Source: Campylobacter lari
GTDB lineage: Bacteria; Campylobacterota; Campylobacteria; Campylobacterales; Campylobacteraceae
Direction: 5' to 3'
Assembly (NCBI RefSeq): GCF_004357905.1
Contig: NZ_SMTT01000001.1
Coordinates: forward strand, 124,001-188,000
Length of the DNA stretch: 64,000 nucleotides
The notes beneath the pieces were generated by a model. The model was not told where the DNA came from. It was given only the letters and a program-made list of their open reading frames with translations, and ran no database searches. The position numbers were made by a program, and so were the translations under genes. Each line of letters starts with the position of its first letter. The first letter of the stretch is position 1. Below, one piece after another: positions 48,465 to 57,460 of the stretch.

Positions 48465-48715
48465 TATTTCCCTTTTTTAATTTTTAGTTTATGTAAATGT
48501 ATCAAAAAAACAATAATAAAAAATAAAAAACAGAAATTATTTTTATTTTGTAAATAAATTTTTTATGCTTATAAATTATTAAATTAATAAAATTTTATAA
48601 TAAAGTAGATTAAAATGTGTAAAAAATATATTATTATAATATTTTTTGCATAAAATCACTTATATAAAAGCAAAAAAACATAAAAATTATATATAGTATG
48701 CAAAAGGAGTTTTTG

Positions 48716-49966
48716 ATGGGACAAAATACAGGACAAAGTTTAAAAAATAATTTTTTAACATTATTGTTATTATCCTTTTGCGGATCTATTATTTATGGTT
48801 TGCCTTATTTTAGAAAGTATTATTATGATGATTATATGAGTCTTTATCATTTAAATAATTTCGAAATGGGGCTTTTGGGTAGTGCTTATGGATTGCTTGG
48901 TTTGTTTTCTTATGCTTTAGGAGGTTATTTAGCAGATCGTTTTGCACCAAAAAAGTTATTGATTTTTTCTTTAATTGCTACAGGACTTGGTGGTTTATTG
49001 CATTTATATTTTACTTCTTTAAATGCACTTTTGATTATTTATGGAATTTGGGGGATTACTTCATTATTAACTTTTTGGCCTTCTTTGATGAAAATAGTAA
49101 GGAGTTTAGCAAATTCTAAAGAACAAGCAAGGGCTTATGGAATTTTTGAAGGCGGTAGAGGAGTTGTTGGTGCTGCACATTTGGCTATAGCTACGAGTAT
49201 TTTTGGATATTTTCAAACAAAAGCCTTAGCCGCACAAGGTATAGAAATGGTTATTGTGTTTTATTCTATAGCTCCTATTGTAAGTGCTATTTTATTGTTT
49301 TTTCTTTTGAAAGATGATATTAATGAGCAAAGTGAGAAGATTAAAATCAAAGACTTGGTTTTTCTTTTGAAAAATTCTGCTCTTTGGCTTGTGGTTGCTA
49401 TTACTTTTTGTACATATTTTTTTAACATGAGTTTTTATTATTTTACTCCTTATGCAAGCAATGTTATAGGAACTTCTGCTGTTTTTGCAGCTATTTTAAC
49501 GGTATTGGCTCAATATATTCGTCCGGTTTCTTCTGTAGTGGGTGGATTTATAGCAGATGGATATGGAAAAGCTAAAATAATGATGATAGGCTTTATTTTA
49601 ATGGGAATTGGTGTTATTTTTTTAATGCTTAGTTCAAAATTAAATGGATTTTTACAAATGAGTGTTTTAACTTCTGCTTGTGTCATAATTTATATAGCTA
49701 TGTATTCTAATTTTGGAATTTATTATTCTTTACTTAGTGAGGGAAAAATTCCTATACATTTAGCGGGTATGGCTATAGGTATTGTATCTACTTTTGGGTA
49801 TTTGCCTGAAGTTTTTGCACCATTACTTGCTGGAGATTTATTGGATAGATACCCAGGTGTAAAAGGTTTTCATATATATTTTACCATCATGATAGTTATG
49901 GCTATTTTGGGCGTAATGTTTTGTTTGATTTGGATTAAAAAATACAATAAAAAGGAGATGAAATGA
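48716..49966 (+). CDS. MFS transporter, paired with CocE hydrolase
   Basis: 416 aa, twelve predicted helices. The motif GLFSYALGGYLADRFAPKK is a clear MFS signature, and a matching loop VVGGFIADGYGKAK lies in the second half. The first in-frame ATG at 48698 is followed by AAAGGAG, so translation starts at the ATG 48716. Family resemblance is to the organic-phosphate/oxalate-type MFS. The hydrolase gene overlaps its stop by four bases (ATGA), so the transporter probably brings in (or exports) what the hydrolase acts on. Confidence 0.85.
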   Translation: MGQNTGQSLKNNFLTLLLLSFCGSIIYGLPYFRKYYYDDYMSLYHLNNFEMGLLGSAYGLLGLFSYALGGYLADRFAPKKLLIFSLIATGLGGLLHLYFTSLNALLIIYGIWGITSLLTFWPSLMKIVRSLANSKEQARAYGIFEGGRGVVGAAHLAIATSIFGYFQTKALAAQGIEMVIVFYSIAPIVSAILLFFLLKDDINEQSEKIKIKDLVFLLKNSALWLVVAITFCTYFFNMSFYYFTPYASNVIGTSAVFAAILTVLAQYIRPVSSVVGGFIADGYGKAKIMMIGFILMGIGVIFLMLSSKLNGFLQMSVLTSACVIIYIAMYSNFGIYYSLLSEGKIPIHLAGMAIGIVSTFGYLPEVFAPLLAGDLLDRYPGVKGFHIYFTIMIVMAILGVMFCLIWIKKYNKKEMK

Positions 49967-51972
49967 AGGAAATTGTTTTTAACTTTAAAAACAAGGTTAG
50001 AGTAATAGAAAATGAATGGATAGTTTTAAAAGATGGCACTAAGCTTTCATCACGAATTTGGCTTCCTCAAGTAAAAGAAAAAGTTCCTGCTATATTAGAA
50101 TACATTCCTTATAGAAAAAATGATGGAACAAGGGGTAGAGATGAGCCTATGCACGGATATTTTAGTGGTAATGGCTATGCGGTTGTTAGGGTTGATATTA
50201 GAGGAAGTGGGGAATCTGATGGTTTATTAGAAGATGAATATTTAAAACAAGAACAAGATGATGCCTTAGAAGTCATTGAGTGGATTGCAAAGCAAGAATG
50301 GTGTGATGGGAATATTGGTATGATGGGTAAATCTTGGGGTGGCTTTAATTCTTTACAAGTTGCAGCAAGAAGACCTAAAAATTTAAAAGCAATTATAGTA
50401 GTAGGTTTTACTGATGATAGGTTTAATGAGGATATTCATTATAAAGGCGGATGTTTGCTTAATGATAATTTTTGGTGGGGTAATATCATGCTTGCATATC
50501 AATCACGCTTTGTTGATCCAAAAATTGATCCAAATGGTAGAAAAAAATGGCTCAATAGGCTTGAGAATATGCCTTTATGGCCCACATTATGGCTTGGGCA
50601 TACTTTAAAAGATGATTATTGGAAGCATGGGTCTGTTGGGGAAAATTATGATGATATACAAGTTCCTGTTTTTGCATTAGATGGATGGGCTGATTCTTAC
50701 ACTAATCCTGTTTTTACTCTAATGAATGGTTTGAAAGTTCCAAAAAAAGCTATCGTTGGTCCTTGGGCTCATGTTTATCCTCATGATGGCTTACCTTTGC
50801 CTGCAATGGGTTTTTTACAAGAAGCACTTAAATGGTGGGATAAATGGCTTAAAAATGAAGAAAACGATGTATTTGAAGCTCCTATGATACAAGCATATAT
50901 TGAAAATAGCTCTAAGCCAAATTCAAAAACAGAGAAAGTAGAAGGTCGTTTTGTTGCTTTAAATGATTTTAAAAATGATATTAGCTATAAAAGATACTAT
51001 TTAAATCCGCATAAATTAACATGTAAAAAATCAAGTGAATTTATCAAAATTAACACTCCATTAAATCATGGGCTTTTATCAGGAGAGTGGATGGGAGCTG
51101 GTGTTTTAGGAGAAAGTCCTAGCGATCAAAGGTTGGATGATGGGATGGCAGTTGTTTTTGAAAGTGATTTTTTAGAACAGGATTTAGATGTCTTAGGCTT
51201 TCCTATGTTAAATGTAAAAATTGCAAGCGATCAAGAAAAAGCTATGCTTTTTGCTCAACTTAGTGAAGTTAGAGCTGATGGTTTTGTAAAAAGAGTAAGT
51301 TATGGAGTAATCAATCTTGCATTAAGTGATAATAAAGAGCAATTTATACCTTTAAAAAAAGATGAATTTATCCAAAAGCAAATCAAACTTGATGCTTGTG
51401 GATATAGATTTGCCAAGGGTTCTAAGATAAGATTATCATTAGCAAATTCTTTTTGGCCTATGTTTTGGCCTATGCCAAAAATTTCAACATTAACTTTAGA
51501 TTTAAATGAGTGTGAATTTAATTTACCATGTTTTAATGGTCAAGATAGCGATAAAATCAATATGCAACCACAAAGTGCTCCTTTAACTCCAATAACACTT
51601 TTAGAAGAAGGTAGGGTGGACAGAAGCATTTCTTATGATATTTTAAACGATACTTGGACTTGTATTACAGATGGTGTTGGTGGAGTTTTTGGAGAAGGTG
51701 TTTATAGATTTGATGAGGTTGATGTTTTAGTAAAGCACAATTTAAAAAGAGAATTAAAACTTCAAAATGAAAACCCATTAAGTGCAGAATATACCATTAC
51801 TCAAACAATGCAAATAGGACGCGAGGGTTGTATGATGGAGGCGGATATAATCTTAACACAAACTAGCGATTTGGAGTATTTTTATATTAAGGGAAAATTA
51901 GTAGTTAAGGAAAATAATAAGCTTGTTTTTGATAAAAAATATGATTGTAAAACTAAAAGAAATAGTTTATAA
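49963..51972 (+). CDS. CocE/NonD-family serine hydrolase
   Basis: 669 aa. Alpha/beta hydrolase with nucleophile Ser124 in GKSWGGF, Asp244 in DGWADSYTNP and His270 in GPWAH, matching the catalytic triad of cocaine esterase and X-Pro dipeptidyl peptidase S15 enzymes. A C-terminal jelly-roll domain (about residues 320-560) is typical, followed by an extra ~100-residue tail. No signal peptide, so it is cytosolic. Substrate could be an ester, an acyl amino acid or a small peptide. Coupled to the MFS gene by overlap. Confidence 0.88.
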   Translation: MKEIVFNFKNKVRVIENEWIVLKDGTKLSSRIWLPQVKEKVPAILEYIPYRKNDGTRGRDEPMHGYFSGNGYAVVRVDIRGSGESDGLLEDEYLKQEQDDALEVIEWIAKQEWCDGNIGMMGKSWGGFNSLQVAARRPKNLKAIIVVGFTDDRFNEDIHYKGGCLLNDNFWWGNIMLAYQSRFVDPKIDPNGRKKWLNRLENMPLWPTLWLGHTLKDDYWKHGSVGENYDDIQVPVFALDGWADSYTNPVFTLMNGLKVPKKAIVGPWAHVYPHDGLPLPAMGFLQEALKWWDKWLKNEENDVFEAPMIQAYIENSSKPNSKTEKVEGRFVALNDFKNDISYKRYYLNPHKLTCKKSSEFIKINTPLNHGLLSGEWMGAGVLGESPSDQRLDDGMAVVFESDFLEQDLDVLGFPMLNVKIASDQEKAMLFAQLSEVRADGFVKRVSYGVINLALSDNKEQFIPLKKDEFIQKQIKLDACGYRFAKGSKIRLSLANSFWPMFWPMPKISTLTLDLNECEFNLPCFNGQDSDKINMQPQSAPLTPITLLEEGRVDRSISYDILNDTWTCITDGVGGVFGEGVYRFDEVDVLVKHNLKRELKLQNENPLSAEYTITQTMQIGREGCMMEADIILTQTSDLEYFYIKGKLVVKENNKLVFDKKYDCKTKRNSL

Positions 51973-51975
51973 AAT

Positions 51976-52002
51976 TTCCCAAAGTAAAATTTACTTTGGG
52001 AA
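51976..52002. terminator. Bidirectional terminator, CocE hydrolase / aas
   Basis: Perfect 13-base arms starting TTCCCAAAGTAAA around one base. Lies between two convergent stops only 30 bases apart; the minus-strand gene ends immediately outside it. Confidence 0.8.
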
Positions 52003-55000
52003 TTAATTTTCTTGCAAGATTTTAGCTAAATCTTTAGCACCTTTTAAATCCACTTTGCCAGAGCCTAAAAGTGGGATTTGTTCTACCTTAAAATATCTAC
52101 TTGGTTTAAAAATAGCAGGCATAGTAGAGTTTTTAATTGCTTCACAAATTCCTTCAAAATCTTGCTCTTGGCATTCTACTAATAAGCATACCATTTCACC
52201 TTTTTTATCATCATCTAGTGCAACTGCGCAAAATTTTACTACATCTGTATTGATAAATTTAGCAATTTCTTCTTCTAAAGCTCCTAAAGATATCATCTCA
52301 CCACCAATTTTTGCAAAACGAGAATAACGATCTACTATATATAAAAAGCCATCCTCATCTACATGGCCTTTATCGCCGGTATTATACCAGCGTATGCCAT
52401 CGATTTCTTTGATAACTTCATCGGTTTTTTCTTTATTGTTTAAATAACCCACCATAACCTGATGGCCACCAATGAGTATTAATCCATCTTCTCCATGATT
52501 TAAACTTTCATAAGTAGATGGATCTACTATGCGTATAGCACTTCCTGGTAAAGGCATACCTACGCTACCTTCTTTATTTGCACGATGTAAAATCCAATAG
52601 TCAGGATCAAATTTATTCGGTAAATTTACACTTGCAACCGGAGTGGTTTCAGTAGCTCCATAGCCTTCAAAAATAGGTTTTTTAAATTTCATTTCAAAGG
52701 CAGTTCTTACTTCGCTTTTGAGTTTTTCAGCACCTGAAACGATAATCCTTAAGCTTTCAAACATAATCGCATCAAGTTTTTTATTTCTTGCATAAATACC
52801 TAAAAAAGTTGAAGTAGCACACATAATGCTAACATTGTTTTTTACTATAGCTTTTGCTACACCTAGCGCATCTGTTGGATCAGCATGTGTTATGCTTTTA
52901 ATCCCTTCTAATAAAGGCATAAAAGTAGTTACAGTTAATCCAAAAGCATGAAAAGGTGGCAAAGAAGATAAGACAACATCTTCATTTTTTGCACATAATA
53001 CATCTGAAATTTGAGCTATATTGCTTAAAATATTGCGATTATTTAGCATTACCCCCTTAGGTGTTCCCTCGCTACCACTACTAAATAATATAGCAGCTAT
53101 GGCAAGGTTTTGTTTATTAGATGCAAATAATGCTTTTATTAAACAAGTAGGTAAGATACTTACTAAAGCAAGCATAGAAAAGATTTTGAGTTTTTGTCTT
53201 TTAAAGTTTGCGATAATATCTTCCATAAAAATGATTCTAACATGCTCTTCAAATTCTAGTTTTATACCTTTATTTTCTAATTTTTCCATAAATTTTCTAG
53301 AAGTATAAATTTGTTGAATTTGAGAGCTTTGAATGGCTTGATTTATTGCTTTTACACCTGCTGTGAAATTTAAATTTACCACGATTTTATTTGCAAGTAA
53401 TACAGCTAGATTACAAAGAGAGCTAGCCATAGAAGCAGGGAGCAAAATTCCTATACATTCTTCTTTTGGAGCATAGCTTCCTTGGGTAGGTTGTATATTT
53501 AACTCATGCGATCTATTTTTTATAAAAGAGCTAAAAACTAAACTTAAAGCAAGCATTTTTCTATAAGTAATACCACCTATTAAAGGATCAACAATAGCTA
53601 TTTGACTTAAATTTCTTTTAGCGCTATCTATCCAAGCTCTAGCTATAGTATGCATACTTTCACATTGAGATTTCCAAGCAATAAATGAAAGTTCAAAAAC
53701 CTTTGCTTTAACCACTTCTTTTTTAGTGTGTATTGGCAAGCTTTTTCCAAAAGCAATAGCGATTTTTCTTTTGCTTATTTTGCGGTTTCTTGCTGAAAAT
53801 TCTTCATCACTTCTTGAAAAAGCACTTCCCCAAAGTCCTCTAATATAAAAAGGTAAAATCACTCCATCTTGCTCTTCTAATTTTGAGCAAACTAACTCAA
53901 ATCCACCTTTAAATTCATTAAGCTGTCCATGGCGTGAAAGCACTCCTTCTGGGAAAAGGCAAACTAAATTTCCATTTTTAATATGCATAGCAATAAGCTC
54001 TAAGCTTGATTTGCTAGAAGCACTTGAAACAGGAATAACTCCAAATTTATCAAGAAAAATTCTAATATACCACTTAGAATAAATGCTTTTTTCCATAACA
54101 AAATAAATTTTTCTTGGTATAGCCATTTGCACAATAGCCCAATCTATAAAAGATATATGATTGCCAAGTAATAACGCTCCACCTTTTTCAGGAATATTCT
54201 CAAAACCTTCTACCAATAAACGGTAGCGTTGAAAAAACGCTATACTCATTAATAAACGCACTAAAGAAAAAGGCAATTTACTTAGCACATAAATGCTTCC
54301 AAAAAATGCCACAGCGATGATAAAATAAAACAAATTTATCACTTCAATTTTAGCATAAGCAGCAAAAGTAGCTAGTGCTAAAAAGCCTAACATAAAAATA
54401 TTTTGTATGAAATTATTTCCTGCTAAGACTTTTCCTAGTTCATTTTCTTTTGCATGAAATTGTATTAGAGAGTTTAAAGGTATGATAAAAAATGCTCCGC
54501 TTAAACCAAAAATAAAAAATACTACACTATAACTTAGTAAGTTTTCTAAAAATGGCATTAAAATGCTCATTAGAAAAATCCCTAAAGCACCTAGTGGTAT
54601 AAGACCTAATTCGATGTAATTTTTAGAAAACTTACCACTAATAAGTGATCCTATAATCACTCCTATACCAGAAAAAGCTAAAGAGCATTGTACATAAAAG
54701 GTATTTTCTATGAAAAGATCATTTTTTGCATATACAGGAAAACTCACTAAATAAAGTTGTGATATGGCCCAAAAAAGTGAAATTCCTATAATACAAAGCC
54801 AAATAATTTTATGAGAAAATATTGTTTTTAAATTAGAGGTTAAAAGCTTTCCTTGTAAATATTGTTTTTTATCAAAACTTAAATTTTTATCTTCTTCTTT
54901 TAAGCTAGGAAGTTTATAAGCTAAAAAAAGTTCTAATAAAGCAAAAGCTATTAATACAAAACCCAAAGGTGCAATTTGTGTTAAAATATCCGAAGGAGTG

Positions 55001-55515
55001 TTAAAATTTGACTCAAAAAGCATTTCAAAGCTTAGAGAAAATACTGCCATACCGGCTAAAATAGCCACAATACTTACTGCATTGACAGCTCCATTTCCCA
55101 TAGCTAAAAGCTCTTTTCCTACTAATTCTTTTATAAAGCCATATTTTGCAGGAGAGTATAAGGCAGATTGCACTCCCATGATAAAAGTCATTGTAAATGC
55201 AAGCCAAAATGCTCCAAGATAATAACACAAACAAATAATACAAGTTAATATTACTGAAAATAATGCAGATATTTTCATGATTTTATTTTTAGGAAATTTA
55301 TCCGCTAAAAATCCAGATGGTGAAAGCATAAGAATAAAAGGCAAAAGCATTAAAGCATTGACAATAGCAGTTAGAAAAAGTTGGGTGCTATCTTCATAAA
55401 ATTTATAAATGGTATTTTGTATGATGATTTTGTGTCCTAAATCCACAAAAGCGTTAATAAAAGCTACTGCTAAAAATGGCAATACGCCAAAAATCTTTAA
55501 AAAATTTCCTTGCAT
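52003..55515 (-). CDS. aas: Aas-type fusion: MFS (LplT-like) + acyltransferase + AMP-ligase
   Basis: 1170 aa in three parts. Residues 1-420: twelve-helix MFS domain like the lysophospholipid transporter LplT. 430-630: PlsC acyltransferase with H453-x4-D458 (GNHISFID) and FPEG (521-524). 640-1165: AMP-dependent acyl-ACP/CoA ligase with SSGSEGTPKG (812-821), GYGATETTPV and YNTGDKG. In E. coli lplT and aas are separate neighbouring genes that flip and re-acylate lyso-phosphatidylethanolamine; here all steps are in one chain. A similar long fusion exists in C. jejuni as I recall. Promoter lies inside an inverted repeat. Confidence 0.9.
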   Translation of the reverse strand: MQGNFLKIFGVLPFLAVAFINAFVDLGHKIIIQNTIYKFYEDSTQLFLTAIVNALMLLPFILMLSPSGFLADKFPKNKIMKISALFSVILTCIICLCYYLGAFWLAFTMTFIMGVQSALYSPAKYGFIKELVGKELLAMGNGAVNAVSIVAILAGMAVFSLSFEMLFESNFNTPSDILTQIAPLGFVLIAFALLELFLAYKLPSLKEEDKNLSFDKKQYLQGKLLTSNLKTIFSHKIIWLCIIGISLFWAISQLYLVSFPVYAKNDLFIENTFYVQCSLAFSGIGVIIGSLISGKFSKNYIELGLIPLGALGIFLMSILMPFLENLLSYSVVFFIFGLSGAFFIIPLNSLIQFHAKENELGKVLAGNNFIQNIFMLGFLALATFAAYAKIEVINLFYFIIAVAFFGSIYVLSKLPFSLVRLLMSIAFFQRYRLLVEGFENIPEKGGALLLGNHISFIDWAIVQMAIPRKIYFVMEKSIYSKWYIRIFLDKFGVIPVSSASSKSSLELIAMHIKNGNLVCLFPEGVLSRHGQLNEFKGGFELVCSKLEEQDGVILPFYIRGLWGSAFSRSDEEFSARNRKISKRKIAIAFGKSLPIHTKKEVVKAKVFELSFIAWKSQCESMHTIARAWIDSAKRNLSQIAIVDPLIGGITYRKMLALSLVFSSFIKNRSHELNIQPTQGSYAPKEECIGILLPASMASSLCNLAVLLANKIVVNLNFTAGVKAINQAIQSSQIQQIYTSRKFMEKLENKGIKLEFEEHVRIIFMEDIIANFKRQKLKIFSMLALVSILPTCLIKALFASNKQNLAIAAILFSSGSEGTPKGVMLNNRNILSNIAQISDVLCAKNEDVVLSSLPPFHAFGLTVTTFMPLLEGIKSITHADPTDALGVAKAIVKNNVSIMCATSTFLGIYARNKKLDAIMFESLRIIVSGAEKLKSEVRTAFEMKFKKPIFEGYGATETTPVASVNLPNKFDPDYWILHRANKEGSVGMPLPGSAIRIVDPSTYESLNHGEDGLILIGGHQVMVGYLNNKEKTDEVIKEIDGIRWYNTGDKGHVDEDGFLYIVDRYSRFAKIGGEMISLGALEEEIAKFINTDVVKFCAVALDDDKKGEMVCLLVECQEQDFEGICEAIKNSTMPAIFKPSRYFKVEQIPLLGSGKVDLKGAKDLAKILQEN

Positions 55516-55517
55516 TT

Positions 55518-55575
55518 AAAACTCCATTTTATTTTAAAAATATTATTTTATTATATAAAATTTAAATGGAGTTTT
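55518..55575 (-). promoter_or_regulatory. 12-bp inverted repeat enclosing the aas promoter
   Basis: Arms AAAACTCCATTT (55518-55529) and AAATGGAGTTTT (55564-55575), 34 bases apart. Between them is a minus-strand TATAAT (55550-55555). The inner arm contains the TGGAG ribosome site of aas; the outer arm lies just past the nitroreductase stop. Confidence 0.55.
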
Positions 55576-55584
55576 GATATTTGA

Positions 55585-56193
55585 TTAATCTTTAAATTCT
55601 ACCACTTCATTAAATGCAAAACGAGCTTTTTCTGTACTAGAATTTTTTTGGGCATGTCCTAGAGCAATGAGCATAGATACTCTTTGTTTGGTAGTGTCTA
55701 AATTTAAATATTGATTGATTTTATCTTTATCAAAGCCACCGATAATACACGAACCTAAATTTAAACTATAAGCAGCATTGATAATATTTGCAATGGCAAG
55801 ATGACTTTGCTCTTTTGCATAAATAAAACTTTGTTCTAAATCCATTGCGTCTAAAAATGGCTTATAGGTTTGCAAGCGTTTATTTAATTCTTCTTGGCTT
55901 AAACCACGCTTTTTTAGTTTTTCTTCAAAATAATCTTTAAAATCAGCTCTTGAGATCACAACAATAATAGCAGCACAATTTGCTACATGGTTTTGATTGT
56001 TAGCTATTTTGGCAATTTCTTTTTTATGTTCATCTTTTTGAAAAACTAAGAATTTCCAAGGTTCAAGCCCTAAAGAACTAGGAGATAATCTAGCACATTC
56101 TAAGATATATTCTAAGTTCTCTCTAGAAATTTTTTCTTGAGTATATGCTCTAATGGAAGAGCGATTTTGCATTAAATTTAAATAATCTTGCAT
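55585..56193 (-). CDS. Nitroreductase-family NAD(P)H oxidoreductase (RdxA/NfsB-like)
   Basis: 202-aa FMN enzyme: NRSSIRAYTQEKISRENLEYIL, ARLSPSSLGLEPWKF (the FMN/phosphate loop) and the C-terminal GSCIIGGFD, similar to H. pylori RdxA's DSCIIGGFD. The HP RdxA class activates metronidazole; whether this one does cannot be told. It is 69 bases upstream of aas on the same strand without a terminator between. Confidence 0.85.
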   Translation of the reverse strand: MQDYLNLMQNRSSIRAYTQEKISRENLEYILECARLSPSSLGLEPWKFLVFQKDEHKKEIAKIANNQNHVANCAAIIVVISRADFKDYFEEKLKKRGLSQEELNKRLQTYKPFLDAMDLEQSFIYAKEQSHLAIANIINAAYSLNLGSCIIGGFDKDKINQYLNLDTTKQRVSMLIALGHAQKNSSTEKARFAFNEVVEFKD

Positions 56194-56268
56194 ATAATTT
56201 CCTTATTTTTAGTTTAATTTATCTTATATCTTATAAGCTTTAAAATTGTTAAAATTATATTTTATTGC

Positions 56269-56274
56269 TACAAT
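56269..56274 (+). promoter_or_regulatory. Possible -10 box for macA-macB-tolC-like operon
   Basis: TACAAT in TTGCTACAATTTTA, 53 bases before macA. Weak but best of the spacer. Confidence 0.35.
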
Positions 56275-56326
56275 TTTATTTTTACTTCACACAAATGTTT
56301 TATTATGCGGTTTTTAAAGGATTAAA

Positions 56327-57460
56327 ATGAAAAAAATAATTTATTTAAGCATATTTTTGATTATACTTATTATAGGGGTGTATTTTTACTTTTTTGCAAA
56401 TAAGGAAGAATATAATTATCTAACTTATGAGGTTAAAAAACAAGACATTACTCAAAGCATAGAAGCAATAGGTGAAGTTTATGCAAAAACCCAAGTTGAT
56501 GTTGGTGCACAAGTTAGTGGGCAAATTACTAAACTATATGTAAAATTGGGCGATCGTATTAATGAGGGTGATTTAATCGCGCAAATTGATAAAGATAAAC
56601 AACAAAATGATTTAGATATTACCAAAGCTAGACTTGAAAGCACAAAGGCAAATTTAGAAAGTAAAAAAATTGCTCTTGATATAGCTACTAAACAATACCA
56701 AAGAGAGCAAAAGCTTTATGCTAAAAAGGCTACCTCTTTAGAAAATCTTGAAAATCTTAAAAATACTTTTTATGCCTTAAGAGCAAATGTGGCTGATTTA
56801 AAAGCTCAAACTACTCAACTTGAAATTTCTTTAAAAAATGCTCAAAAAGATTTAGCTTATACTACTATAACTGCACCTAGTAAGGGTGAGATTATCAATG
56901 TAGCAGTTGAAGAGGGGCAAACTGTAAATGCAAACCAAAATACACCAAGTATAGTGCGCTTGGCCGATTTAAGTGAAATGGAAATTCGTATGCAAATAGC
57001 TGAAGCTGATATTAATAAAATCAGTGTTGGAAAAAAGGTAAAATTTAGCATTTTAAATGAGCCTGATAAAAAATATGAAGCAACTATTTCAAGTATAGAT
57101 CCAGCAAATACTACCATAAGTGATGCAACAAGCAATACAAATTTAAACTCAAACTCAAGTACTAGCACTAGCGCTGTATATTATTATGCAAGGGTTTTTG
57201 TAAAAAATGATAATAATTTTTTACGCATAGGTATGAGTACAGAAAATGAAATTGCTATTAAAACAGAAAATAATACTTTAGTTATACCAACTTTGGCTAT
57301 AAAAAGCGATACAAGTGGTTATTATGTAGAAATTTTAAAAGCCAATAATATAAGTGTAAAAACACCTGTTAAATTAGGTATCAAAGATAGTTTAAATACT
57401 CAAATTTTAGATGGTATTAATGAGGGTGATTTAGTTATCATAGGTAAAAATAAAAAATGA
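56327..57460 (+). CDS. macA: Periplasmic adaptor MacA
   Basis: 377 aa membrane-fusion protein: one N-terminal membrane helix ([17 protein letters not shown]), biotinyl-lipoyl halves ([37 protein letters not shown]), a long coiled-coil hairpin (about 95-165) and the beta-barrel domain. It bridges MacB and the outer-membrane channel. A Ser/Thr/Asn-rich loop (about 265-285) is unusual. Start overlaps none; macB follows by ATGA overlap. Confidence 0.92.
   Translation: MKKIIYLSIFLIILIIGVYFYFFANKEEYNYLTYEVKKQDITQSIEAIGEVYAKTQVDVGAQVSGQITKLYVKLGDRINEGDLIAQIDKDKQQNDLDITKARLESTKANLESKKIALDIATKQYQREQKLYAKKATSLENLENLKNTFYALRANVADLKAQTTQLEISLKNAQKDLAYTTITAPSKGEIINVAVEEGQTVNANQNTPSIVRLADLSEMEIRMQIAEADINKISVGKKVKFSILNEPDKKYEATISSIDPANTTISDATSNTNLNSNSSTSTSAVYYYARVFVKNDNNFLRIGMSTENEIAIKTENNTLVIPTLAIKSDTSGYYVEILKANNISVKTPVKLGIKDSLNTQILDGINEGDLVIIGKNKK

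Noticed and set aside
48621..48647. AAAAAATAT-N9-ATATTTTTT inverted repeat before the MFS/CocE pair
   Set aside because: Made wholly of A and T in a very AT-rich spacer; such repeats occur by chance there and no operator family matches.
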